Positions 1 through 5,863 are shown, counted from the stretch's first letter. The stretch is 6,497 nt of DNA from JAGOME01 sp039812375 (GCA_039812375.1 JBDIAO010000137.1:1-6497), one strand, 5' to 3'. Numbers and translations are program-made. Notes: a model not told the origin generated them from the sequence alone.

Positions 1-1227
1 GACAACTCCGAGGCGGCCGCGGCCGGGCGGCTGCAGGCACTGGCCGACCAGGACTTGGCCAGCCACGAGGTGCACGCCCTGGTTCCTCCGTTCTTCTCGG
101 TCTTCGCCTACGGTCAGCTCGTCATCTACCTGCTCGTCCTGCTCGTGTGGAAGGGCCGGATCGGGTCGGAACCTTCGCGGCTGCGCTGGCTCGGGTGGGT
201 GCGGGTGGTGGCCGTGTGCGCGGCCGCCGTGCCGGTCTCGACGTTCCTGGCTAACTTGCTGCCGTGGTGGCGCGCCGGCTCGCCGATGCTTGCCGTCGTC
301 GGCTCGGTGGCTCTTTTCGTCGCCCTCATCGCCGGGCCCGCGCTGCTCGGGCCGTGGGGACGGACCCTGTCCGGCCCGGTCGCCGTCGTCTCGGGGGTCA
401 CCTGGCTGGTCCTCGCGATCGACATCGTCACCGGATCCCGGCTGCAGATCTCCTCGCTCATGGGGCTGCAACCGGTGGTCGCGGGCCGGTTCTACGGGAT
501 GGGGAACGTCACGTTCGGGATCTTCGTCACCGCTGCCCTGCTGCTGGCGACGGTGGTCTCGAGCTGGCTGGTGCGGGCTGGGCGAACCACCGTTGCGGCT
601 GCGGTCACCACGGGCATCGGGCTCGCCACGCTCGTCGTCGACGGGGCCCCTTTCTGGGGCGCCGATGGGGGTGGACCGCCAGCGGTCGTGCCGGCATTCG
701 CCGTGCTCGTGCTCTCGATCCTCGGCATCGCCCTCACCTGGCGGCGGATCCTCATCCTCGCCGGGTCGGTCGTCGCCCTCTTCTTCGCGGTGGGCTTCCT
801 AGACTGGCTGCGCCCACCACAGGATCGAACCCACCTGGGCCGCTTCATCCAGTCGATCATCGACGGCGGCGCGATGGACATCGTCATCCGCAAGGCGGAG
901 CAGAACCTCTCGATCCTCCTCGGCAACGCGCCGCTGACCCTTCTCGTCCCGGCCGCGCTGCTCTTCGTCATCTACGTCCTGGCCCGGCCGACGTCATGGG
1001 GCTCACGGGCCCTGCAGCGCTCCTATGCGCAGCTGCCGACGCTGCGTTCCGGGCTGGTCGCCGTCGTCGTCGCGTTGACCATCGGGTTTCTCGCCAACGA
1101 CTCCGGAACCGCCATCCCTGCGGTCGGCGCGACGGTCGCGGTGCCCCTGGTGGTCGCGCTGACCACCCGCGCACTCATCGAGGAGGCTCGGACCAGCGCC
1201 CCGACCCGGCGCGACCGCCGCCGCTGA
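1..1227 (+). CDS. Polytopic membrane protein, C-terminal part (5' end outside window)
   Basis: The frame is open from the first base, so the gene starts upstream of the window. A TTG at 55 is not a convincing start because the 18 codons before it read as normal protein (DNSEAAAAGRLQALAD). The 408 visible residues begin with a short soluble stretch, followed by about ten hydrophobic segments between roughly residues 31 and 390. Loop motifs that look conserved are GRFYGMGN (about residues 161-168), GADGGG (about 221-226) and ANDSG near the end. The protein ends in a basic tail (PTRRDRRR). I associate this type of membrane region with large actinobacterial and firmicute proteins whose N-terminal half is an alkaline-phosphatase-like extracytoplasmic domain. 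That is recollection, and the deciding half is not in the window. Its 3' end overlaps the convergent GT-C gene by 53 bp, so no intergenic terminator fits here. The coding call is strong; the function is unknown. Confidence 0.85.
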   Translation, partial: DNSEAAAAGRLQALADQDLASHEVHALVPPFFSVFAYGQLVIYLLVLLVWKGRIGSEPSRLRWLGWVRVVAVCAAAVPVSTFLANLLPWWRAGSPMLAVVGSVALFVALIAGPALLGPWGRTLSGPVAVVSGVTWLVLAIDIVTGSRLQISSLMGLQPVVAGRFYGMGNVTFGIFVTAALLLATVVSSWLVRAGRTTVAAAVTTGIGLATLVVDGAPFWGADGGGPPAVVPAFAVLVLSILGIALTWRRILILAGSVVALFFAVGFLDWLRPPQDRTHLGRFIQSIIDGGAMDIVIRKAEQNLSILLGNAPLTLLVPAALLFVIYVLARPTSWGSRALQRSYAQLPTLRSGLVAVVVALTIGFLANDSGTAIPAVGATVAVPLVVALTTRALIEEARTSAPTRRDRRR

Positions 1228-2767
1228 GTCGAGCACTGAGTCGAGCACTGAGTCGGGGCCAGAGCACCCCAGCGGTGAGCCAGGCACCCCACAGTGCCAG
1301 AGCCATCCAGGCGGCCGCTCCTCGGCGGAACCCCAAGGTGACCTCCTCGACGCTCGGCGTCATCCCGGATACCCTCCCGGGCACATAGGCGCTGGCGAGG
1401 ACGAGTAACCGGATCCCGGTCAACCACAGCACGAGGGCGCCGGTGACCGCCGGCATCGCCGCCCAGACGACGATGTCGTACCACGGCAGGGTGTAGGGGG
1501 CGGAGAGCGTGTAGGCCAGCGTCAGCCCACCGGTCAGCCAGAGGGCGCGTACCCCGGGGTCGTCGGTGGCCGGCCGGGACAGCCGCAGGTATGCCGTGAG
1601 CAGCAGGACCGCGAGGACGGCTGCGGAGGCGGTGATCAGGCTGCGGGTTGTCCCGTTCCCCAGAACCGGTCGCAGCGCCTCGAGCAGGAGACGCCATGGA
1701 GTGGCCAGGCTCACCGCTTGACGCGAACGTAGGAGCTGGTCGTAGGTGTGCGCTCCGGACCACAGGTGCAGCGGAACGACGACGGCGAGAAACCCCACGA
1801 GCAGGGCTGCCAGCACCGACCACACCGGGGCCGGGGCTCGTCGTCTCCCTCGCTGGCGCAGACCGAGGACAACGGCCAGCGCCAAGCCGGCCGCGCCATA
1901 CGTGAATTTCGTCGAAGCCGCGGCCCCGACCAGTGCACCGGCCCCGAGCAGTGCCGCGGTCCCGGGGCTGCGGGCTCGCTTCCTGGAGGCGACCAGGACC
2001 GCGAGGACGACGAGCGCAGTGGCCACGGTGTCCACGTGCGCACCGAGGACGGCGACTGGCCACAGCATTGGGTTGACCGTCCACAACAGGTCGACCCGGT
2101 CCCGGGCAGCGGGCAGGAGGCGGCGCAGCGACCACCTCGTGACCAACCAGCTGAGGACCACGACGACCTGCCACCAGCGCACGACCGCCCTCAGGTCGTC
2201 CCCGCCCAGGGCAGCGGCCGCGGCGTGGGCCAGGGTGACGAACGGCCCGTAGACGCTCGGGGTCGTGGTCCACGGTGGCTCCACCGCACTGGTGATCGGG
2301 TCGGTGCCGTCGTGCCAGTGGATCGGGGACTCGATCCACGGGTTGCCCCCCTGGAGGACGATCCGGCCGTATGCGGCGTAGTTGAGGTGGTCGGCAGAGC
2401 CGATGGGCACCCCGAGCAGGGCGATCACGGCGAGTGCCCAGGGGAGCCACCGCGGGAGGCGGATCCCGCCGGCGCGCCGCCACGCCCAAGCCAGTCCGAT
2501 TGCTCCGAGGCCGTATCCAGCCCACTGCACCGCGGTGACGACAGCCGGACCCGGCGCCCACGGCAGGAGCGCGCTCGGCAGCCAGCGGCTTGAGCCGAGG
2601 TCAGGGGCGGTGGCGTTGGGTCGGGCCCAGGACAGTGATGTCGCGGCGGCGATGGCTAGGGCGATGAGGACGATCGGGCCACGGCCGGGCGCCGCCTCAG
2701 GCGGTTCAGGCGGCTCAGGCAGCTCAGGTGCTGCGGGCACGGCGAGCCCTGAGCGAGGCCGCGACAT
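1175..2767 (-). CDS. GT-C membrane glycosyltransferase, polyprenol-phosphomannose-dependent mannosyltransferase-like (MptB/GT87-like)
   Basis: 530 residues with about ten to twelve membrane segments from residue 31 to about 503. After the first segments comes a loop with D126-H-L-N-Y and Y133-G-R, then GGNPW (140-144) and S-V-Y-G-P-F (171-176). This Asp-containing loop followed by a YGP motif is characteristic of GT-C enzymes such as MptB-type alpha-1,6-mannosyltransferases and GT87/DUF2029 proteins, which use polyprenyl-phosphate-linked sugars on the outer face of the membrane. The true donor and acceptor cannot be read from sequence. The N-terminus is Pro/Glu-rich (PELPEPPEPPE) and the C-terminal tail has an LSAR repeat; both are encoded by tandem repeats overlapping neighbouring genes. 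The ATG at 2767 has no clear ribosome-binding site and lies 44 bp inside the GT2 gene. A GTG at 2740 (codon 10) is a possible alternative start. Last gene of the minus-strand run, probably functionally paired with the GT2 gene before it. Confidence 0.9.
   Translation of the reverse strand: MSRPRSGLAVPAAPELPEPPEPPEAAPGRGPIVLIALAIAAATSLSWARPNATAPDLGSSRWLPSALLPWAPGPAVVTAVQWAGYGLGAIGLAWAWRRAGGIRLPRWLPWALAVIALLGVPIGSADHLNYAAYGRIVLQGGNPWIESPIHWHDGTDPITSAVEPPWTTTPSVYGPFVTLAHAAAAALGGDDLRAVVRWWQVVVVLSWLVTRWSLRRLLPAARDRVDLLWTVNPMLWPVAVLGAHVDTVATALVVLAVLVASRKRARSPGTAALLGAGALVGAAASTKFTYGAAGLALAVVLGLRQRGRRRAPAPVWSVLAALLVGFLAVVVPLHLWSGAHTYDQLLRSRQAVSLATPWRLLLEALRPVLGNGTTRSLITASAAVLAVLLLTAYLRLSRPATDDPGVRALWLTGGLTLAYTLSAPYTLPWYDIVVWAAMPAVTGALVLWLTGIRLLVLASAYVPGRVSGMTPSVEEVTLGFRRGAAAWMALALWGAWLTAGVLWPRLSARLSARLSGGGRAGSGRWSEPPR
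1225..1255. repeat. 12-bp tandem repeat at convergent gene overlap
   Basis: TGAGTCGAGCAC occurs twice in direct tandem (1225-1236, 1237-1248), followed by a partial third copy TGAGTCG (1249-1255). The first TGA is the stop codon of the plus-strand membrane protein, so that frame has three TGA codons at 12-nt intervals. On the minus strand the same bases encode R-LSAR-LSAR-LS (residues 505-515) in the C-terminal tail of the GT-C enzyme. The unit length is a multiple of three, so copy-number change would not shift either frame. Confidence 0.9.
2692..2727. repeat. Imperfect 9-bp tandem repeat at GT2/GT-C overlap
   Basis: Four 9-bp units lie end to end on the plus strand: CCGCCTCAG, GCGGTTCAG, GCGGCTCAG, GCAGCTCAG. 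In the GT2 frame on the minus strand the units supply TGA at 2726, 2717, 2708 and 2699, and the first of these is the GT2 stop. In the overlapping GT-C frame they encode the PELPEPPEPPE stretch of the N-terminus. As at 1225-1255, the unit is a multiple of three and is built on a neighbour's stop codon. Confidence 0.85.
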
Positions 2768-3485
2768 CAGCGAGCTGCCGGGCGCGCAGGGCCAGCCACA
2801 CGTCCCGATACTGTCGGGCCCGGTGCACCTGGCCGCGCCAGTCCGCCCCGGTGACCCGATGATGCAGTTCAGTGGGCACCTCGAGGACGGTGAGCCCGGC
2901 TCGTAGCACGTCGATGGTCATCCCCACCTCGACTCCCCAGCCACGGGCCAGGGGGGTGGCGGCGGCGACAGCGAGGGGACTCAGGCACCGCATACCCGAC
3001 AACGGTTGACGGGCCCGGAACCCGGTCAGCGAGGCGATCCCCTTTCGGGCAAGCCGGACGACGAATCCGTGGCCACCACCGGTGGTTCTTTGTGGCGGCA
3101 GGGTGGCGATGGCCAGATCGGCCAGGCCTGCGCGGACCGGGAGGATGAGGGCACGGAGGTTGGCTGCGCTGTCCTCGAGGTCACCGTCGGCGAACAGGAC
3201 AGGTCCCTGGCTGCGTCCGTCGGCCCCCAGTGCGCGGATGTGCTGCAGCCCGGTGGTCAGCGCTGCAGCCTTGCCGGCGTTCGCAGCGTGCCGGACCACC
3301 TGTGCTCCGGCCCGCGCTGCGACGGCAGCGGTGTCGTCGGTGCTGCCGTCGTCGACGACGACCACCAGGTCCACCTCGGGAATCGAGGCCAGGGCCGCAA
3401 CGGTCCGCCCGACCCTCAGCGACTCGTCCTTGCACGGGACGATCACAGCCACCCCGCTCGTCGGCCCAGCGCGGTCCCCGCTCAC
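2724..3485 (-). CDS. Family 2 glycosyltransferase (GT-A fold, cytoplasmic)
   Basis: 253 residues, with no signal peptide or clear membrane segment. The N-terminal nucleotide-sugar-binding half shows VAVIVPCKDE (12-21), DDGSTDDT (45-52), N-A-G-K (69-72) and the metal-binding DGD (100-102, followed by LED). The C-terminal half has QPLSGMR (160-166) and GWGVEVGMTID (182-192), which resemble acceptor-side motifs of dolichol-phosphate-mannose synthase-like and glucosyl-3-phosphoglycerate synthase-like GT2 enzymes. Unlike many polyprenyl-phosphate transferases it has no C-terminal membrane domain. The start is GTG at 3485, forming a GTGA overlap with the stop of the DUF5926 gene, so translation is probably coupled. 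Its 3' end overlaps the GT-C gene by 44 bp. A reasonable inference is that it makes a sugar intermediate used by that enzyme, but sugar and acceptor are unknown. Confidence 0.92.
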   Translation of the reverse strand: MSGDRAGPTSGVAVIVPCKDESLRVGRTVAALASIPEVDLVVVVDDGSTDDTAAVAARAGAQVVRHAANAGKAAALTTGLQHIRALGADGRSQGPVLFADGDLEDSAANLRALILPVRAGLADLAIATLPPQRTTGGGHGFVVRLARKGIASLTGFRARQPLSGMRCLSPLAVAAATPLARGWGVEVGMTIDVLRAGLTVLEVPTELHHRVTGADWRGQVHRARQYRDVWLALRARQLADVAASLRARRARST

Positions 3486-4366
3486 CGGAGGGTAACCTGA
3501 CGGGACAGCAGCCCCGCCCTGGCCCGGCGCTCGGCCGGGTTGAGCGGGTCGGGCTGGGCCAGGGCTGCGGCGTATCGTTCGCCGAAGGCGATCAGGCTCG
3601 GTTCACCAGCGGCCGGCTCGGCGGTGATGTCGACCTCCCAGACCGGGACGAGGAGTCCGCAGGCGCGGAATGCGCCGAGCAACCTGGTCCCGTCGCCGAG
3701 GGAGGCCGATCCGGCAGCGGACAGGCGGGCAAGGGCGTCGGTGGCGCAGTCCTCGTCGTCAGCCAGGACCAGCCGGACGAAGGCCCGGTCACCGATGATG
3801 ACGTGGTAGGCGCTGGGCAGTGCAGTCAGCGCGGTCGTCGGCACCGCGGCCTCGTTGGCCCGGGTGAGCGACTCTTGGGCGGTGGCATCGAGGTCCTGGC
3901 CCTCGACCCAGAAGTCGAAGCCCTCGTGCACCTCGACATCCAGCGGCGCGTCCTCAAGCACATCCTGCAACCGCGGTGACCCGGCGTTGACCGTAGGGGC
4001 GTGCACCAAGGGTTGCCCAGGGTCCAGGGCCGCCGCGGCCAGCAGCTGGGCGGCGAGGTCGCGGGACGGGTCTCCACTGGAGTTGCCGGACTGGGTCGCG
4101 GCATAGACGGTCCCGTCGGCGCGGTGCAGACCCGGCCACGCCATCGGCAGGACCGTGGCGATCCGGTAGGTGAGCCCCGCCGGCGCGGCCGCGGCATACT
4201 CGGCGCGCAGGCGAACAGTCGCGGTGGCCGCGGGGAGGATCTCGCGCAGGGCGACCCACTGAGTCTCGGTGCGCAGACCCGCGAACGGGCGGGCGATGAA
4301 GGGAACCGGCGTCGGCCGCGCATTGGCCCCCCCGGAGCGGCGCTGACGGCGTGATGCCTTGCCCAT
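3482..4366 (-). CDS. DUF5926 family protein (actinobacterial, function unknown)
   Basis: 294 residues from the ATG at 4366. The frame is open upstream to 4660, but the protein from 4366 begins with the basic MGKASRRQRR, which I recognise as the usual start of this family; the upstream extension is Arg/Pro-rich shadow sequence overlapping the previous gene. Recognisable family stretches are PFIARPFAGL (22-31), WVALREILPAATATV (37-51) and a TVLPMAWP segment after it. No catalytic motif or membrane segment is visible, and the middle and C-terminal parts are acidic and Ala-rich. The gene begins 38 bp after the ATPase gene and overlaps the GT2 gene by 4 bp, which argues for a shared function with the glycosyltransferases. 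A TAGGCT box lies 8 nt before the ATG with no good ribosome-binding site, so it may also be transcribed as a leaderless message. Family assignment is from memory of sequence pattern; biochemical role unknown. Confidence 0.88.
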   Translation of the reverse strand: MGKASRRQRRSGGANARPTPVPFIARPFAGLRTETQWVALREILPAATATVRLRAEYAAAAPAGLTYRIATVLPMAWPGLHRADGTVYAATQSGNSSGDPSRDLAAQLLAAAALDPGQPLVHAPTVNAGSPRLQDVLEDAPLDVEVHEGFDFWVEGQDLDATAQESLTRANEAAVPTTALTALPSAYHVIIGDRAFVRLVLADDEDCATDALARLSAAGSASLGDGTRLLGAFRACGLLVPVWEVDITAEPAAGEPSLIAFGERYAAALAQPDPLNPAERRARAGLLSRQVTLR

Positions 4367-4374
4367 GACCGAGC

Positions 4375-4380
4375 AGCCTA
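4375..4380 (-). promoter_or_regulatory. Candidate -10 box (TAGGCT) for leaderless DUF5926 transcript
   Basis: The same hexamer, TAGGCT (minus strand, 4380-4375), again stands 8 nt before an ATG (4366), in the 38-bp gap after the ATPase gene. No Shine-Dalgarno sequence intervenes and no -35 consensus is recognisable. It would give an internal promoter for DUF5926 and the two glycosyltransferases. Confidence 0.45.
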
Positions 4381-4404
4381 CGACCAGTGACGCGATGTCC
4401 GGCC

Positions 4405-4896
4405 TCAGGTGGCGCGGCGGCGGCTCGGCCCGCCGAGTGCGGCCCAGACGGTCCGGCCGGTCCGGTCCTGGGTGACACCCCACTCGTGGGCGAGCGCCCG
4501 GACAATCCGCAACCCTCGGCCCGAGTGCGCCAGCGGCGAGCGTGGGGCCGGTCGGGGCACCGACTCGCCACCGCCATCGGTCACTTCGATCTCGACGACA
4601 TCGAGACGCACCTTCCACCGCACCCGGATCGTGCCGTCGGCCAGCGGGTGCGCATGGCACAGTGCATTGGTGGTGAGCTCGGAAGCGACGATCTCCGCCT
4701 CGTCGACAGTCCCCTCGGGCATGCCGCGAGCTTCGAGGTCCAACACGACCGCCTTGCGGACGATCCCGACCGATGCCGGATGCGCCGGCACTCGGATGGT
4801 GCGCACCTGACCCGTGCCTGGTTCGGGGATCAAGGCCTCGGGAGTGGGCAGCACCGGCTCGGGGGTGCCGCCGTCGTCGATGGGGCCGGTCGTCAT
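4405..4896 (-). CDS. RsbW/SpoIIAB-like ATP-binding protein (HATPase_c_2 fold)
   Basis: 163 residues from ATG at 4896. The GHKL nucleotide-binding motifs are present in order: N-box E73-L-x-x-N77-A-L-x-H81-A, G1 box D107-G-G-G, and G2 box G126-R-G-L-R-I-V. This is the anti-sigma-factor-kinase-type ATPase domain, abundant in Actinobacteria, acting either as anti-sigma/anti-anti-sigma kinase or as an ATP-binding regulator. The first ~30 residues are acidic and Pro-rich and probably disordered. No sigma-B-type sigma factor or STAS antagonist is encoded in the window, so its partner is unknown. The start is 11 nt after the GDPD stop. No Shine-Dalgarno sequence is apparent, but a TAGGCT box ends 8 nt before the ATG. 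The frame is open further upstream to 5034, but that extension lies wholly across the GDPD gene and looks like shadow sequence. Confidence 0.9.
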   Translation of the reverse strand: MTTGPIDDGGTPEPVLPTPEALIPEPGTGQVRTIRVPAHPASVGIVRKAVVLDLEARGMPEGTVDEAEIVASELTTNALCHAHPLADGTIRVRWKVRLDVVEIEVTDGGGESVPRPAPRSPLAHSGRGLRIVRALAHEWGVTQDRTGRTVWAALGGPSRRRAT

Positions 4897-4904
4897 GATG
4901 GCCA

Positions 4905-4910
4905 AGCCTA
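4905..4910 (-). promoter_or_regulatory. Candidate -10 box (TAGGCT) for leaderless ATPase gene transcript
   Basis: TAGGCT (minus strand, 4910-4905) fits the actinobacterial TANNNT -10 pattern and is followed by exactly 8 nt before the ATG at 4896, which would place transcription initiation at or next to the start codon. Its first three bases are the GDPD stop codon. No clear -35 was found. There is no Shine-Dalgarno sequence between the box and the ATG. Confidence 0.45.
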
Positions 4911-5699
4911 CTGAGGCCTCTCGTGGGGGCTCGTTGCGCGCCAACTGGTGAGCAGGGCGGGGTCGTCGGTGATCACCGCATCGACGCCGAGGTCCTGGCA
5001 CCGCTCGAAGTCGTCCCGGTCGTTGACGGTCCACACGTAGACCTGGTGTCCGCGCTCTTGCAGTGCCTGCACCGTTCTGGGCCCGCGCCGGACGAAGTCG
5101 ACGCCGACTCCGGCGATCCGGATACCTGGGGCCAGCGCGCCGCGGAAGGTCGGTCGGGGAGTGCCGTGGTCGAGGAGTTGGACGAGCGGGATCCGTGGCG
5201 CGAGCTGATGCATCCGCTGCAGCGCGGTGACCGAAAAGGACATGACCCGAACCCGCGGCATACCCGGCAGGTCACCGACGGTGAGCCCGAAGTCCCGCAG
5301 GACCTCGACGAGCCGACGTTCGACCAGCGCACCGAACCGGCTCGGGTGTTTGGTCTCGATGCACACGATCCGGTCGCTCTGGGCCGCCGTGAGCCGGGCG
5401 AGCAGATCACGCAGGGTGAGCAGGTCCTGTCGACCCACCCCCGAGGGGTGCCAGGAGCCCCAGTCGAACTCGCGAAGCTGGTCCAACGTGCTCGTCGAGA
5501 CGACTCCGGTCCCTGAGGACGTCCGATCGGCGGTGCGGTCATGCACGCAGACGAGCTCGGCGTCGGAGGTGAGCCGCACGTCGCACTCCACGCCGTCGCC
5601 GGGGGAGGCGAGCGCGAGGTCGTATGCCGCGAGCGTGTGCTCAGGCGCGTGCGCACTGGCGCCCCGGTGCGCGATGACGAGGGGCCTGGACGGGATCAC
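4908..5699 (-). CDS. Glycerophosphodiester phosphodiesterase (GDPD family)
   Basis: 263 residues. The TIM-barrel GDPD active site is complete: H11-R-G near the N-terminus, P-E20-H-T (usually PENT), G-V-E38-C-D40 and V-H53-D, plus E115-T-K117 on a later strand. The conserved VYVWTVND and GVDAVITDDP segments occur near the end. The family hydrolyses glycerophosphodiesters to sn-glycerol 3-phosphate and an alcohol using a divalent metal. There is no signal peptide, so a cytoplasmic, UgpQ-like enzyme is likely. The start is GTG at 5699, supported by a GGGGAGG ribosome-binding site 8 nt upstream. The stop codon is TAG at 4910-4908 and forms the first three bases of a -10-like box for the next gene. 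First gene of the minus-strand run, divergent from the sigma-factor gene. Confidence 0.95.
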   Translation of the reverse strand: MIPSRPLVIAHRGASAHAPEHTLAAYDLALASPGDGVECDVRLTSDAELVCVHDRTADRTSSGTGVVSTSTLDQLREFDWGSWHPSGVGRQDLLTLRDLLARLTAAQSDRIVCIETKHPSRFGALVERRLVEVLRDFGLTVGDLPGMPRVRVMSFSVTALQRMHQLAPRIPLVQLLDHGTPRPTFRGALAPGIRIAGVGVDFVRRGPRTVQALQERGHQVYVWTVNDRDDFERCQDLGVDAVITDDPALLTSWRATSPHERPQ

Positions 5700-5707
5700 C
5701 GCGCTAT

Positions 5708-5714
5708 CCTCCCC
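5708..5714 (-). promoter_or_regulatory. Ribosome-binding site of the GDPD gene
   Basis: On the minus strand GGGGAGG (5714-5708) lies 8 nt before the GTG at 5699. It is the only strong Shine-Dalgarno sequence seen in the window and supports the GTG start. Confidence 0.75.
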
Positions 5715-5721
5715 GATCCCC

Positions 5722-5752
5722 CCACGATTTCGGGGTCATCCCGAAATCGTGG
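5722..5752. repeat. Perfect 13-bp inverted repeat (hairpin) in divergent intergenic region
   Basis: The arms CCACGATTTCGGG (5722-5734) and CCCGAAATCGTGG (5740-5752) are exact reverse complements around a 5-nt loop, GTCAT. The element lies 22 bp upstream of the GDPD start codon and 111 bp upstream of the sigma-factor start. There is no T-run on either side, so it does not look like an intrinsic terminator. It could be an operator, a 5'-leader hairpin for the GDPD gene, or a REP-like genomic repeat. Confidence 0.9.
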
Positions 5753-5756
5753 CCAG

Positions 5757-5796
5757 ACCCCGGAAACCTTCCCTGTCCTCGCCACGGTTCCGGGGT
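5757..5796. repeat. Second, imperfect inverted repeat related to the first
   Basis: ACCCCGGAAACC (5757-5768) pairs with GGTTCCGGGGT (5786-5796) with a single bulged A, across a 17-nt loop. Its right arm, extended left (5782-5796, CCACGGTTCCGGGGT), matches 5722-5736 (CCACGATTTCGGGGT) at 13 of 15 positions, so the two palindromes share a motif. It sits 67 bp before the sigma-factor start. Confidence 0.8.
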
Positions 5797-5848
5797 GTGA
5801 CGGCCAGCGCCTCAGCAGGAATGTCGCGGCTCACACATCCTGGGGCTC

Positions 5849-5854
5849 TAGCGT
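5849..5854 (+). promoter_or_regulatory. Candidate -10 box (TAGCGT) for leaderless sigma-factor transcript
   Basis: TAGCGT matches TANNNT and lies 9 nt before the GTG at 5864, with TGGATCATC between them and no Shine-Dalgarno sequence. Its TAG is also the in-frame stop that fixes the sigma-factor start. No -35 consensus was found at 17-19 nt upstream. Confidence 0.45.
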
Positions 5855-5863
5855 TGGATCATC

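Noticed and set aside
264..1388. Plus-strand open frame (374 codons) overlapping the membrane protein
   Set aside because: Arg/His/Pro-rich shadow of the membrane-protein frame, which itself has clear transmembrane periodicity and conserved loops.
1023..2561. Long minus-strand open frame (512 codons) overlapping the GT-C gene in another frame
   Set aside because: Its translation is Arg/Pro/Gly-rich with no recognisable motif, and it lies across the well-supported GT-C frame. Long shadow frames are expected at this GC content.
1748..2593. Plus-strand open frame antisense to the GT-C gene
   Set aside because: Low-complexity polar translation with no domain features, fully inside the opposite-strand gene.
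4367..4660. Upstream extension of the DUF5926 gene
   Set aside because: The extension overlaps the ATPase gene and is Arg/Pro-rich; the family-typical MGK-SRR-RR start occurs at 4366.
4405..4896. RsbW-like ATPase as the anti-sigma factor of the neighbouring ECF gene
   Set aside because: RsbW/SpoIIAB proteins bind sigma-B/F-type factors that have region 3; ECF factors use different anti-sigma folds. The two genes are also in different, divergent units.
4897..5034. Upstream extension of the ATPase gene
   Set aside because: It runs inside the GDPD coding sequence in another frame, and the ATG at 4896 gives a normal family length with a promoter-like box in front.
5722..5752. Perfect hairpin as a Rho-independent terminator
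   Set aside because: No U-tract follows on either strand, and it sits between the starts of divergent genes, where no transcript needs to end.
5722..5796. Repeated motif as a CRISPR array
   Set aside because: Copies alternate in orientation, are imperfect and are separated by only 1-17 nt, with no regular spacers and no cas genes.
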